From Flavobacteriia bacterium (GTDB lineage: Bacteria; Bacteroidota; Bacteroidia; Flavobacteriales_D; Crocinitomicaceae): a stretch of DNA of 64,000 nt. The notes under the pieces were generated by a model. The model was not told where the DNA came from. It worked only from the letters and a program-made list of their open reading frames with translations, and ran no database searches. Of this stretch, positions 26,853-36,327 are shown in pieces. Location of the stretch: positions 1 to 64,000 of the forward strand of contig CANHRS010000006.1 in assembly GCA_947463445.1 (NCBI GenBank). The letters run 5' to 3'. Numbering within the stretch: the stretch's first letter is position 1; each line of letters opens with the position of its first letter. Made by a program: the position numbers and the translations under genes.

Positions 26853-28379
26853 TTATTCTACTACGAAACGCTTACTTTCGATCGTATTTGCATTTGTATT
26901 TTCGATTTTTACAAGATACATTCCTTTTGCGAATTGATTCACAGGAACCTCTGTAACTTCATTTTTAATTTCTTGATGAAATACTTCGTTACCAATTAAA
27001 TCATACATACGAAGTGTAGTGTTTGTGAAATTAGCTACTGAAATATAAACGTTATTAGATGCTGGATTTGGATAAACTTGGAAATTGTCAGATGCCAAAT
27101 CCGTAATCCCTGTAGTTTTTACTTTTACAGATAATTTCATAGAGTCAGAACTTGTACATCCAAATTCATTTGTACCAACTACTGTATACGTACCAGCTTC
27201 TTTAATAGAAATTGTATCGTATTTAGATTTCGTGTTCCATACGTATGAACTTGCTCCAGAAACTTTAAGTATAACAATATCTCCTTTGTAGATAGTAGTA
27301 TCTTTTTTAGATAATTTAATTACCGGGTTAGGATTAACTTTTATATTAACCACTTCACTTTGAGTAACACAAATGTCATTCTTGATTGTTACCGAATAAT
27401 CTCCAGATTTAGTAATGGATACAGATGCATCTTTGGAAGCATTCGACCAAGCATAGCTAAAGTTTTTATTAGAAGCAGCTGTTAGACTTACTTTATCTTT
27501 ACCTTCACAAAAGGTAGTTGGACCAGCAACGGTAAGTTTAGCAGATGGTTTTTCAACAACTGTAATTTCAATGGAGTCTTTTACAGTTCCACAATTAGAA
27601 GTTGTTTGAACAACATATTTACCTGCTTCTTGAACATCTATATTTGGGGTAACTTGATTTAATGGAACTCCATTTTTTGACCATTTGTAAGAAATATTCT
27701 CTGCAAATGTTAAGTTATTAAGTTCTACTTTAATGTTACCAGTTTCTTTACCAGTGAATTTCTTTGTAGATATAGTTATAGAAGGGGTTATTTTATATTT
27801 AATGATGTTATATTTTGTAGGGTCGCCGCCAGTAAAATCAGCAATTGCATTAGTTAAGTCCAAAAATATATTGCTTGTAAATAAAGAATCAGCAGGAGCA
27901 TCTTCAATTCCTTTGATTAATACTACATCTGAAATAGGTTTTCCATTTATTAGAAAATTTGGTAGTTCGAAAGCAATTTTTATGTCTTGATTTAAATTTG
28001 TTGTTAACTGAATATTTAGTTTACCAGAATTAACAACAGTATTTTTAAGTTTTAGACCATTTAGGTCTAACACACTCTCCTTATTAATTTGCGAAACAGG
28101 AATAGGTAGAGCTATGCCTTGAAGAAAACCACCATTAATTGAAGGTTTAATTTGTTCTATTTTTGCTTTATCTAAAGCGGCAAAATTAAATACTTCTGAT
28201 GTTTCTGAAAAATTAGCTGCAGATACTGAATTGGAAGGTAAGGCTTGAAGCCTAGCGCTCTTATCCGAACAAATTTTTGTTTCATTTGTCGAAATTTTTA
28301 CTGTACACGTATTCGTTTGTCCAAAGAAAGAAAACGAAATCATTGTAATTGTAGAAAAAGTTAGTAATAATTTTTTCAT
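26853..28379 (-). CDS. T9SS type A cargo protein with Ig-like domains
   Basis: Secreted 508-residue protein. The signal peptide is MKKLLLTFSTITMISFSFFGQ. The middle holds PKD/Ig-like modules with the C-x-x-x-V-x-L-x-A pattern, for example TFCEGKDKVSLTAASNKNFSYAWSNASKDASVSITKSGDYSVTIKND, seen twice more in variant form. The end FQVYPNPASNNVYISVANF ... GMYLVKIENTNANTIESKRFVVE is a standard type A T9SS sorting domain, removed on export. An N-terminal region of about 200 residues (KIEQIKPSINGGFLQ...) is not recognised. Divergent from a lipoprotein/DUF5723 pair. Role at the cell surface is inferred only from the sorting signal. Confidence 0.88.
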   Translation of the reverse strand: MKKLLLTFSTITMISFSFFGQTNTCTVKISTNETKICSDKSARLQALPSNSVSAANFSETSEVFNFAALDKAKIEQIKPSINGGFLQGIALPIPVSQINKESVLDLNGLKLKNTVVNSGKLNIQLTTNLNQDIKIAFELPNFLINGKPISDVVLIKGIEDAPADSLFTSNIFLDLTNAIADFTGGDPTKYNIIKYKITPSITISTKKFTGKETGNIKVELNNLTFAENISYKWSKNGVPLNQVTPNIDVQEAGKYVVQTTSNCGTVKDSIEITVVEKPSAKLTVAGPTTFCEGKDKVSLTAASNKNFSYAWSNASKDASVSITKSGDYSVTIKNDICVTQSEVVNIKVNPNPVIKLSKKDTTIYKGDIVILKVSGASSYVWNTKSKYDTISIKEAGTYTVVGTNEFGCTSSDSMKLSVKVKTTGITDLASDNFQVYPNPASNNVYISVANFTNTTLRMYDLIGNEVFHQEIKNEVTEVPVNQFAKGMYLVKIENTNANTIESKRFVVE

Positions 28380-28424
28380 ATAAAAAGATTTTTAGGTTTT
28401 AATGATGCAATTTACAAATTTTAA

Positions 28425-28454
28425 TTGTTTTTTAGCATAGAAAGTCTATTTTTG
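28425..28454 (+). promoter_or_regulatory. Promoter of the lipoprotein-DUF5723 operon
   Basis: TTG (28425-28427), exactly 19 bases, then TATTTTTG (28447-28454): a perfect fit to TTG-N19-TAnnTTTG. The expected start near 28461 leaves a leader of about 15 bases before the ATG at 28476. Confidence 0.75.
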
Positions 28455-28475
28455 TGATGATTTATTTAATTAATT

Positions 28476-30176
28476 ATGAAGTTTATAGCACTGATCTTAG
28501 TATCCATGGTAGTTTTTTCTTGCAAAAAACTCGAACTAAACAAAATTTCCACCTCGTTTTGGAATCCGAAACTTGCAGTTCCAATTGCCTATGGTAGTTT
28601 TACTATTAATGATATTCTAAAGCAAGCAGACTCTATCGATAAATATATCGGTGTTTCTGATCATGTGATACAACTGAGTACTTCGCAATCGATTAAGGGA
28701 TTTAGTTTGCTAAATGTAGTTAAAATCCCGCCCTTTGAATCTTTACCAACACAAACGATTTATAGTTTTGACAAGATGAAAGCAACAGATATTGATTTAA
28801 TCAATTCAATTGCGAATTTAAATGCAAATAAAAGAATAAATTTTAGTAAAATTTTATTAGGGATAGATCCCAAAACAAAACTTGATTTATCTGTTCCTCT
28901 AGATTTTTCAACAGGTGATTTACCTGCCGATTTTAGAGTGGATAAACTCAAATTTGCTAAAGGTAAAATTAAGATAAACATACTAGAAGGTTTACCGCAT
29001 AAGACTGTTCTTAAGTTTCTATTTAATGATATTCAAAAAGAGGGTAAAACATTAGAAGACTCTTTAGTGTATAATCCATCAGACAAAAAACCACTTGAAC
29101 TTAATTTGGCTAACTGCGTTGCAGATTTCTCCAAAGACTCCTTATATTTTAAAATTTCTGAAATAATCATTATCCCAACTCCTTCAGGTGTAATTAATTC
29201 TACAAATAAATTAACTTTAGGAGTTTCCTTAACGGATATCGAATTTGATTTCATAGAGGGGTATTTTGGAAAACTAGCTGTTCCTGCAATCAAAGACACA
29301 CTTGCTATTGATCAATTCAAAGACTTGAAAGGAAAGTTTGGTATAACAAATCCTTCTTTAACTTTTTCTGTAACTAATAGTTTTGGCGTACCGGTAGAAC
29401 TAGATTTTACAAAATTTCAATTGAAACGAAAAGGATCACTTACACCTTTAGATATTGCTATAAATCCCTTTCCAATTAACATACCTAAGTCTAAATATAA
29501 AGATACAATTTCTACCTTATTGCTAGATGCTTCTATCCCAAACTTTGACAAACTGTTATCTTCAGAAACAGAACAATTAAATTTTGAAGCAAATATAAAA
29601 GTGAATAAAGCTGGAGATATTGATGGTAAACCGAATTTTATAACTAATACAAGTTCTATTTCCATTGATGCAAATATCTTGGTTCCGTTAACGGGATATG
29701 TAAGCGGTTTTACTTTTGAGGATACAAGTGATATCAGTCTGCCAATTGATATGCTTAAGTCGCTTGAACTTAAAGTTATCTACAAAAATACATTACCCGT
29801 AGATGTGGATGCTAAAATTACATTTTTAGATGTGAATAATAATATAATTAAAGATGCTACTGGTGCAGTCATGAATATTCTCAGTTCCTCTACAGATAAA
29901 CTCATCAAGTCACCCGCTCTGACATATGATTCCGATACAAAGTCGTATACCATTAATAAAGAAAACATAGCAAGTGTTCCAGAACAAAGCTTCTCTATCA
30001 TACTAAAAGAAAGTCAAATACCATATTTGAAAAATGCGAAAAAAGTTATTTTTTCCGGGAATTTCGAAACCTTTGGTGGTGGTTCTTCAAAAGCTGTAAC
30101 GCTATATGATTATTATGGCTTATCCATTAAATTAGCTGGTAATGCAGAAGTAAATAGCAAAAGTTTTCTTAAATAA
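28476..30176 (+). CDS. Uncharacterised 566-residue lipoprotein
   Basis: The N-terminus MKFIALILVSMVVFSCKK is a lipoprotein signal with the lipobox cysteine at position 16, so the protein is probably anchored in the outer membrane. The mature part is rich in beta-strand-forming stretches with repeated phrases of the form 'LDLSVPLDFSTGDLP' and 'VELDFTKFQLKRKG', without catalytic motifs that I recognise. It is followed 11 bases later by a DUF5723 barrel protein, suggesting a lipoprotein-barrel pair. I do not recognise the family. Ordinary base composition for the window. Confidence 0.8.
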   Translation: MKFIALILVSMVVFSCKKLELNKISTSFWNPKLAVPIAYGSFTINDILKQADSIDKYIGVSDHVIQLSTSQSIKGFSLLNVVKIPPFESLPTQTIYSFDKMKATDIDLINSIANLNANKRINFSKILLGIDPKTKLDLSVPLDFSTGDLPADFRVDKLKFAKGKIKINILEGLPHKTVLKFLFNDIQKEGKTLEDSLVYNPSDKKPLELNLANCVADFSKDSLYFKISEIIIIPTPSGVINSTNKLTLGVSLTDIEFDFIEGYFGKLAVPAIKDTLAIDQFKDLKGKFGITNPSLTFSVTNSFGVPVELDFTKFQLKRKGSLTPLDIAINPFPINIPKSKYKDTISTLLLDASIPNFDKLLSSETEQLNFEANIKVNKAGDIDGKPNFITNTSSISIDANILVPLTGYVSGFTFEDTSDISLPIDMLKSLELKVIYKNTLPVDVDAKITFLDVNNNIIKDATGAVMNILSSSTDKLIKSPALTYDSDTKSYTINKENIASVPEQSFSIILKESQIPYLKNAKKVIFSGNFETFGGGSSKAVTLYDYYGLSIKLAGNAEVNSKSFLK

Positions 30177-30187
30177 AAATTACAATA

Positions 30188-31543
30188 ATGAAAAATAAAT
30201 TTACAGGACTTCTATTTTCTATCTTACTTGCATCTAGTCTATTCGCGCAACGTAACTTAACATTAATGGACTTAAAAACACCGTATACGTACCGTGTAAA
30301 TCCAGCGGCTACTCCTGAGACTAGATTCTTTCTTGGCTTGCCAGGTTTAGGTCATCAGAATGTGCAAATAACAAACCGAATTTCCAGTGTTAACAATTTA
30401 TTTGTCAAGAATGCACAAGATTCTTTAGTGTTAAATACGAGCGAATCTTTTTACAATAGGATGGGGGAAAGAACCTATATCGGCGTAGATGTTACGAATC
30501 AAATTTTAGCATTTGGTTTCAAAGCGAAAAATAGTTATTTCAATTTCGATATCAGTAATCGTTTAATAACGGAAGTTGGTTTCGGTTCGGATCTATTTAA
30601 ATTTGTTTCACAAGGAAATGGAGGAAGTTTATTAGGAGAAAGAGCAGGGTTCGATGGACTTGGTGCATCTTTAATGTCCTATATTGAATATGGGTTAGGT
30701 TATTCTCGAGAAATCACCCCAAACCTAAGTATTGGTGGACGATTTAAATTGTTATCTGGATTAGCAAATCTAAGCGGAACAAACACTTCATTTGGAATTA
30801 CAACCGACCCTGTAAATTATAGTTTAACTATTGATGGCCAAGCAGATATAAAATCTGCAAATACCTTGATTTTTACCGATTCTGCGTATATGAATAACCT
30901 TGATTATATGCGATTAGCTAAAATGGCATATAATCTTTCAAATTTTGGTATGGCCTTTGATTTAGGTGCAACTGTAAAACTAAGCGAAAAATTTACTGTA
31001 AATGCAAGTGTTATTGATTTAGGATTTATCAATTGGAAAAATGGGGTATCCAATTATTCCGTTAATAAATTTAGCTATACTTTTAAAGGGTTAGATCTGA
31101 ACTCTTTATTGTCTGATTCTTCGGATATCGCAAAAGAAATAACCGATTCTTTAACTTCTATTTTTAAAGTTGGAAATTCCACAAAGTCTTATTCTACAGG
31201 ACTTCCAACTAGGATTTATTTGGGGGGTGCGATTAATTGGAATAAATATCTTTCTACTGGCTTTACATTCTACAATGAATTTTATAATTCAAGTTACCGT
31301 GCTGGGGTTGTATTATCTTCCACTTTTTCCTTAAGACATTGGTTGGGAGCTACTTTAAACTACGGTATCTACTCGCGTTCGTCTGCTAATGTTGGATTTG
31401 GGTTGCGTATACGCGGGTTTTATGTTCTTACCGATAATTTGGTCGCTTTATTGAATTATCAAGCTGTAAAAGCTGCGTCTGTATGTTTTGGATTTAATCT
31501 AGTGATTGGCAAACCTAAAACTGCTGTTGTTGCTGCAGAATAA
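30188..31543 (+). CDS. DUF5723-family outer-membrane protein
   Basis: A 451-residue exported barrel. The signal peptide MKNKFTGLLFSILLASSLFAQ is followed by RNLTLMDLKTPYTYRVNPAATPETRFFLGLPGLG, which matches the start of DUF5723 proteins, and then by glycine- and aromatic-rich strands (YIEYGLGYSREITPNLSIGGRFKLLSGLANL) as in FadL/PorV-like barrels. The end FGFNLVIGKP is a likely last strand. The family's function is unknown to me. It shares an operon with the lipoprotein just upstream. Confidence 0.82.
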   Translation: MKNKFTGLLFSILLASSLFAQRNLTLMDLKTPYTYRVNPAATPETRFFLGLPGLGHQNVQITNRISSVNNLFVKNAQDSLVLNTSESFYNRMGERTYIGVDVTNQILAFGFKAKNSYFNFDISNRLITEVGFGSDLFKFVSQGNGGSLLGERAGFDGLGASLMSYIEYGLGYSREITPNLSIGGRFKLLSGLANLSGTNTSFGITTDPVNYSLTIDGQADIKSANTLIFTDSAYMNNLDYMRLAKMAYNLSNFGMAFDLGATVKLSEKFTVNASVIDLGFINWKNGVSNYSVNKFSYTFKGLDLNSLLSDSSDIAKEITDSLTSIFKVGNSTKSYSTGLPTRIYLGGAINWNKYLSTGFTFYNEFYNSSYRAGVVLSSTFSLRHWLGATLNYGIYSRSSANVGFGLRIRGFYVLTDNLVALLNYQAVKAASVCFGFNLVIGKPKTAVVAAE

Positions 31544-31684
31544 TAGTTTTTCGGTAACATCATCTGGTGAAAGTTTGAGATAGCTCTCTACATTATTTTT
31601 TTGCTTAGAATCTAATTTTACTATTGAATTCTAATGCCTATATGTCTTTCTTATAATTTAGGCAATATCTTTCTTTCTTTTTTC

Positions 31685-31715
31685 TTTCGGTCTTTCGGTC
31701 TTTTATCTATTTTTG
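31685..31715 (+). promoter_or_regulatory. Candidate promoter of asnS-rpoN
   Basis: TATTTTTG at 31708-31715 is a full match to the -7 element. About 20 bases upstream lies TTTCGG, a one-base variant of the -33 TTTG. The upstream DNA is a pyrimidine-rich run with TCTTTCGG repeated. The predicted leader is about 30 bases. Confidence 0.5.
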
Positions 31716-31752
31716 TTTAAAAATCAAAAGAACATTTTCAATACGAATTACT

Positions 31753-33192
31753 ATGAAAAGAATTAGAATCATCGATATTTTAACTGCTCCTGAAATCGGG
31801 AAAGAGATAAATGTAAAAGGTTGGGTAAGAGCATTTCGAAGCAATCGTTTTATACAATTGACTGATGGTTCTACAATCAATACATTACAAGCAGTTGTTG
31901 ATTTTGAACAATTCGATGAAGTTCTATTAAAAAAAATTACCACAGCAGCCGCAATTAGTTTAACTGGAACATTAATTGAATCGCTAGGTGCTGGTCAAGC
32001 AGTGGAATTACAAGTTGCAACCATCGAAATTTTAGGAGAAGCCAATCCAGACGATGTGCAAAAAACGGTGATGCAACCTAAAAAACACAGTTTGGAATTC
32101 TTAAGAGAACAAGCACATTTACGTTTTAGAACAAATACCTTTGGAGCTGTTTTTCGTATTAGACATGCGGTTGCTTATGCAATTCATAAATTTTTTAACG
32201 ATAAAGGCTTTTTCTATTTACATACGCCAATCATTACGGGTTCCGATGCAGAAGGAGCAGGGGAGATGTTCCGTGTTTCTACTCTTGATGCTAAAAATCC
32301 TCCATTGACAGAAGATGGAGATGTAGACTTTTCGAAAGAATTTTTCGGAAAACAAGTGAATTTAACGGTTTCAGGACAATTAGAAGCGGAATTAGCTGCG
32401 TTGGCTTTAGGACAGGTATATACATTCGGACCAACGTTCCGTGCTGAGAATTCTAACACATCCCGCCATTTGGCTGAGTTTTGGATGGTTGAACCAGAGG
32501 TTGCTTTCAATGATTTGAACGACAACATGGATTTGACAGAAGAATTCTTGAAGTATATCTGTAATTACATCATGGAGCATTGTGCGGATGATTTGAAATT
32601 CTTAGACGATAGAGATAATACAGAGCAACAATCCAAACCACAAAACGAGCGTAACGAATTGCGTTTAACGGAGCGTTTACAGTTTGTTTCTAACAATCCT
32701 TTCAAGCGTATTACCTATACAGAAGCAATTGATGTTTTATTAAACAGTTCGCACTACAAAAAGAAAAAATTCAAGTTTGATGTTGCTTGGGGTACTGACC
32801 TTCAAAGTGAGCACGAGCGTTTCTTGGTTGAAAAAGAATTCAAATGTCCTGTAATTATTACGGATTATCCAGCTTCTTTCAAAGCATTCTACATGCGTCA
32901 AAATGAAGATGGGAAAACGGTTGCTGCGATGGATGTATTGTTCCCAGGTATTGGTGAAATCGTTGGTGGTTCACAACGGGAAGAGCGTTTAGATATCCTA
33001 TTGGAAAAATGCAAAGCATTCAACATCCACGAAGAAGAATTATGGTGGTATTTGGAAACACGTAAGTTTGGAACTGTTCCGCATGCAGGATTTGGTTTAG
33101 GATTTGAACGTATGGTAATGTTCGTAACAGGAATGTCTAATATTCGTGACGTAATTCCTTTCCCAAGAACACCACAAAATGCAGAGTTTTAA
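31753..33192 (+). CDS. asnS: Asparaginyl-tRNA synthetase
   Basis: Class IIb aminoacyl-tRNA synthetase charging tRNA-Asn. Residues from 18 onward form the OB-fold anticodon-binding domain ([23 protein letters not shown]). The catalytic domain shows motif 2 [27 protein letters not shown] and motif 3 [29 protein letters not shown]. Length 479 residues is normal; the absence of the AspRS insertion and the AsnRS-type [11 protein letters not shown] favour Asn over Asp. A tRNA-Asn(GTT) occurs elsewhere in the window, at 57.7 kb. rpoN follows 18 bases after the stop. Confidence 0.96.
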   Translation: MKRIRIIDILTAPEIGKEINVKGWVRAFRSNRFIQLTDGSTINTLQAVVDFEQFDEVLLKKITTAAAISLTGTLIESLGAGQAVELQVATIEILGEANPDDVQKTVMQPKKHSLEFLREQAHLRFRTNTFGAVFRIRHAVAYAIHKFFNDKGFFYLHTPIITGSDAEGAGEMFRVSTLDAKNPPLTEDGDVDFSKEFFGKQVNLTVSGQLEAELAALALGQVYTFGPTFRAENSNTSRHLAEFWMVEPEVAFNDLNDNMDLTEEFLKYICNYIMEHCADDLKFLDDRDNTEQQSKPQNERNELRLTERLQFVSNNPFKRITYTEAIDVLLNSSHYKKKKFKFDVAWGTDLQSEHERFLVEKEFKCPVIITDYPASFKAFYMRQNEDGKTVAAMDVLFPGIGEIVGGSQREERLDILLEKCKAFNIHEEELWWYLETRKFGTVPHAGFGLGFERMVMFVTGMSNIRDVIPFPRTPQNAEF

Positions 33193-33210
33193 TTTTTGAG
33201 AATAAAAACC

Positions 33211-34656
33211 ATGGCCCTCAAACAACATCTTGCACAAAAGTTAGAGCAACGACTCTCTCCGCAACAAATTCAGCTGATGAAATTGTTGCAAGTGCCAACG
33301 ATGGAGTTAGAACAACGTATTAAACAGGAAATTGAAGAAAATCCTGCATTGGAAGAAGGTCTGGATACAATTGAGGATGATTTTGCAAACGAAGAGGATT
33401 ATACCGAAGAATTAGATGGTTCAACGGACTTTGATTTGTCGGAATATATGGATGATGATAGTCCAGATTATAAAACGCAAGTCAATAACCGATCTAACGA
33501 CGATGAAGAATATTTTGTACCGCTTTCAGGCGAACAATCGTTTCAAGAAAAGTTGATTGAGCAATTACATTTATTGGATTTAGATGATACCCAATTCAGT
33601 ATAGCGGATGTAATTATCGGTAATTTGGATGAGTCTGGATATTTAAATCGAACAGTATTTGCGTTGGTGGATGACCTTGCTTTTTCTGCAAATATTTATG
33701 TGACGGAAAAACTAGTGGAAGAAGTCTTGGCTTTGGTGCAAGAATTGGATCCTGCCGGGGTAGGAGCGCGCGATTTGAGAGAGTGTTTACTATTACAATT
33801 AAAGCGTACCCAATCGGGAGATATTACCCGATTTACTGCAAAGAAGATTGTGGAAGATCATTTTGAAGAATTTATCAAAAAGCATTACGATAAAATTCAA
33901 CTCAAATTAGAGATCGAAGACCAAGATTTAAAAGAAGCCATCGATGAGATTTTGAAATTGAATCCAAAACCAGGTGGTTCTATGAAAGAATCTGCTAAAC
34001 CGATGCAGCAAATAACACCAGATTTTACCATTATTGAATTTGAAGGTAAGTTAGATCTTTCCATACATGGTAGAAATGCACCAGATTTAAAAGTGAGTCG
34101 CGAATACGAGAATATGTTACGCGGTTATTCCGAAGGTGCTAAAACATCTAAGTCGGATAAAGAGGCTGTGAGTTTTGTGAAGCAAAAATTGGAAAATGCT
34201 AAGTGGTTTATCGATGCAATTAAGCAACGTCAAAACACCCTGTTTGTTACCATGTCTGCTATTATGAATTACCAACGTGCTTTTTTCTTATCTGGGGATG
34301 AAACCAATTTACGTCCGATGATTTTGAAAGACATCGCAGAATTGGTTGGCTTAGATATTTCAACGATTTCCAGAGTAGCGAATAGCAAGTACGTACAAAC
34401 GAATTATGGGATTTATTCCTTGAAGTATTTCTTTTCTGAATCCATGTCGAAAGATACGGGGGAAGAAGTTTCCACACGCGAGGTGAAAAAGATCCTTTCA
34501 GAAGCCATTCAAGGGGAAGAAAAGAACAAACCTTTAACGGACGACAAACTAACGCTTATATTGCAAGAAAAAGGCTATAATATCGCGCGGCGTACCGTTG
34601 CCAAATACCGGGAGCATTTAAATTATCCAGTTGCACGTTTAAGAAAGGAGTTGTAA
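33211..34656 (+). CDS. rpoN: RNA polymerase sigma-54 factor (RpoN)
   Basis: Alternative sigma factor that recognises -24/-12 promoters and needs an AAA+ activator. Start taken at the ATG of MALKQHLAQKLEQRLSPQQIQLMKLLQVPTMELEQRI; the track's start is a TTG 15 bases earlier. Region I (Gln/Leu-rich) is followed by an acidic region II, then the core-binding and HTH regions, and the RpoN box ARRTVAKYRE near the C-terminus. Length 481 residues. Probably co-transcribed with asnS and closed by a strong terminator. No sigma-54 activator gene lies in the window. Confidence 0.96.
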   Translation: MALKQHLAQKLEQRLSPQQIQLMKLLQVPTMELEQRIKQEIEENPALEEGLDTIEDDFANEEDYTEELDGSTDFDLSEYMDDDSPDYKTQVNNRSNDDEEYFVPLSGEQSFQEKLIEQLHLLDLDDTQFSIADVIIGNLDESGYLNRTVFALVDDLAFSANIYVTEKLVEEVLALVQELDPAGVGARDLRECLLLQLKRTQSGDITRFTAKKIVEDHFEEFIKKHYDKIQLKLEIEDQDLKEAIDEILKLNPKPGGSMKESAKPMQQITPDFTIIEFEGKLDLSIHGRNAPDLKVSREYENMLRGYSEGAKTSKSDKEAVSFVKQKLENAKWFIDAIKQRQNTLFVTMSAIMNYQRAFFLSGDETNLRPMILKDIAELVGLDISTISRVANSKYVQTNYGIYSLKYFFSESMSKDTGEEVSTREVKKILSEAIQGEEKNKPLTDDKLTLILQEKGYNIARRTVAKYREHLNYPVARLRKEL

Positions 34657-34725
34657 ACTTTAGAAATTATATATATATTTGTAATGAATCTGAAATTTAG
34701 CTAGTCTATCAAGTAGGATTCCCCC

Positions 34726-34748
34726 GGTAGCTTTATGCTACCTTTTTT
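34726..34748 (+). terminator. Rho-independent terminator after rpoN
   Basis: GGTAGC and GCTACC form a perfect 6-base stem with a 5-base loop, followed by six Ts. The T run ends one base before the stop codon of the convergent DUF3800 gene. Confidence 0.88.
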
Positions 34749-34749
34749 A

Positions 34750-35451
34750 TTATATGGATATTATTCCGTTTGAATCTACTAAATCATTCTTAATCACAAC
34801 ATTTTTTAATCTTTGAAAGTAGTTGTGGCCACCCTTTTTTTTCATGAAAGCATTTGGTTCATAATTTTGTCTTACACAATAGGCAATAACATCATTCATT
34901 TGATGTAAGAGTGAATTTCTAGAATCTCTAAAAATAGGATCTTCAATTATCATATTAATTCTATCATTATTCGTATGTCTTTGCCCTCTTATGAGCATCC
35001 TGAGTTTTTCTCCATCTGTATTATCTGATAATATAATTCCTTTTTCTTTTTGATGTTTAGTTTTTAGATGTTCTTCAAACGTATATAATAATTGAATCCA
35101 AGTAGTATTAAAAACATCTTCGTTTGGATTTATTTTGTTTTTTACAACACTAAATATTTCAATATTTTCTTGGGTATTTAACCAATCAATACATTTTTTT
35201 ATAATGTCTAATCGATCATTCCGCTTTATTCTTACTAATTCTTTTGGACGATTAATTAATTCAGTACAATGGATTTCTTCTCTTAATTTTAGTCCTTTTG
35301 TATCTCTTAGTTGATTTCTGAATTTTACTAATTCATCTAATGTGTTTCTCCATTTTGATTCATGTATAATTAATGATGATAACACAAAATACTTTGTAGG
35401 ACTATTTTTTATTCCAACATCTCCGCTCTCATCGACATATAATAAATACAT
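34750..35451 (-). CDS. DUF3800 domain-containing protein
   Basis: A 233-residue soluble protein beginning MYLLYVDESGDVGIKNSPTKYFVLSSLII, the N-terminal strand with the DESGD motif that defines DUF3800. Further conserved acidic positions occur in ILSDNTDGEKLR and in the C-terminal MNDVIAYCVRQNYEPNA. The family has an RNase H-like look and is often found near mobile or defence genes, but its activity is not established to my knowledge. Here it stands alone between rpoN and a membrane protein gene, with no partner, and is more AT-rich than its neighbours, which suggests acquisition. Confidence 0.85.
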   Translation of the reverse strand: MYLLYVDESGDVGIKNSPTKYFVLSSLIIHESKWRNTLDELVKFRNQLRDTKGLKLREEIHCTELINRPKELVRIKRNDRLDIIKKCIDWLNTQENIEIFSVVKNKINPNEDVFNTTWIQLLYTFEEHLKTKHQKEKGIILSDNTDGEKLRMLIRGQRHTNNDRINMIIEDPIFRDSRNSLLHQMNDVIAYCVRQNYEPNAFMKKKGGHNYFQRLKNVVIKNDLVDSNGIISI

Positions 35452-35519
35452 ATATTTTAATTTGTCTATCTAAGTTAATTAACATTTTTATTAATTGAAA
35501 GTTTCAGTACATTTGATCT

Positions 35520-36170
35520 ATGAAATTTCTTTCTAATCTAATTTCGTGGATTTTTCTTCCATTATTTATGCCGGTGTACGCCTTATTATTGACGATGTAT
35601 ATCCCATCTTTAGAAGAAGGTTCTTTTCAAAATAGGACGATTTATTTGTTGGATCCGCGATTGAAGTTAGCCTTATTGGGCATTTTCTTTCTTTTTTCTT
35701 TTTTAGCACCAGCCATTTCTTTAGTCATTTTAAAACGCAACAATAAGATTTCCAATTTAGAAATTGATAATCGTTCTGAACGTTTCATTCCGATTTTGAT
35801 TACAGCAATCTATAGTGCAGTACTTGCTTGGTTTTTGATGGTAAAGACTCCTGCAGGAATTTTACCACCTGCTATCTTTTTATTACCAGCCGGCGGAACG
35901 ATAGCGATTTTATTCGTTTTGCTTATTACCCGCTTTGATAAGATTAGTTTACATGCATTAGGTGTAGGTATGTTAATGGGGTTTTTGATTGCTTATTTCC
36001 AAACTCAGGCTCAATTTCAGTTGGGCATTTTGTGTCTGGCGACGATTGTAAGTGGTGTAGTAATGTCAGCGCGTTTATATTTAGGTAAACACAATCTACG
36101 CCAATGTTTGATGGGGTATTTTTTAGGGATGTTGGTTATTTATTTGACTATTAAATTTTTGGGTTATTAA
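35520..36170 (+). CDS. PAP2-like integral membrane protein
   Basis: A 216-residue protein with about six hydrophobic helices. The C-terminal half (RFDKISLHALGVGMLMGFL ... SARLYLGKHNLRQCLMGYFLGM) resembles the catalytic region of PAP2 lipid phosphatases, with an SxRLYLGxH segment where the family has SRxxxxxH. The first PAP2 motif (KxxxxxxRP) is replaced by NRSERFIPIL, so activity is uncertain. A TACATTTG box lies 4 bases before the ATG, which would imply a leaderless mRNA or a chance match. The gene is followed by a terminator shared with accC. Confidence 0.6.
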   Translation: MKFLSNLISWIFLPLFMPVYALLLTMYIPSLEEGSFQNRTIYLLDPRLKLALLGIFFLFSFLAPAISLVILKRNNKISNLEIDNRSERFIPILITAIYSAVLAWFLMVKTPAGILPPAIFLLPAGGTIAILFVLLITRFDKISLHALGVGMLMGFLIAYFQTQAQFQLGILCLATIVSGVVMSARLYLGKHNLRQCLMGYFLGMLVIYLTIKFLGY

Positions 36171-36247
36171 CTCCTTTTCACCCACCTCTTTCCTCTCTCA
36201 AGGGAGAATGCCTCCACAATTCATACTAAATTTAAAATTCACTTCAA

Positions 36248-36284
36248 AAAAAAGGCTGTTTCAATTAAGAAACAGCCTTTTAAT
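36248..36284 (-). terminator. Bidirectional terminator between the PAP2-like gene and accC
   Basis: AAAGGCTGTTTC and GAAACAGCCTTT form a perfect 12-base stem with a 6-base loop, flanked by As on the left and Ts on the right, so it can serve both convergent genes. Confidence 0.9.
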
Positions 36285-36327
36285 AGTTATCCAAAAGTCT
36301 AATATCTTCCGTCTAATATTCTTTTGT

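Noticed and set aside
34750-35451. A multi-gene defence island around DUF3800
   Set aside because: Neighbours are rpoN and a membrane protein; no nuclease, helicase, methylase or other defence partner is adjacent.
35520-36170. Calling the membrane protein a functional lipid phosphatase
   Set aside because: The first PAP2 motif is missing, so only a PAP2-like label is supported.
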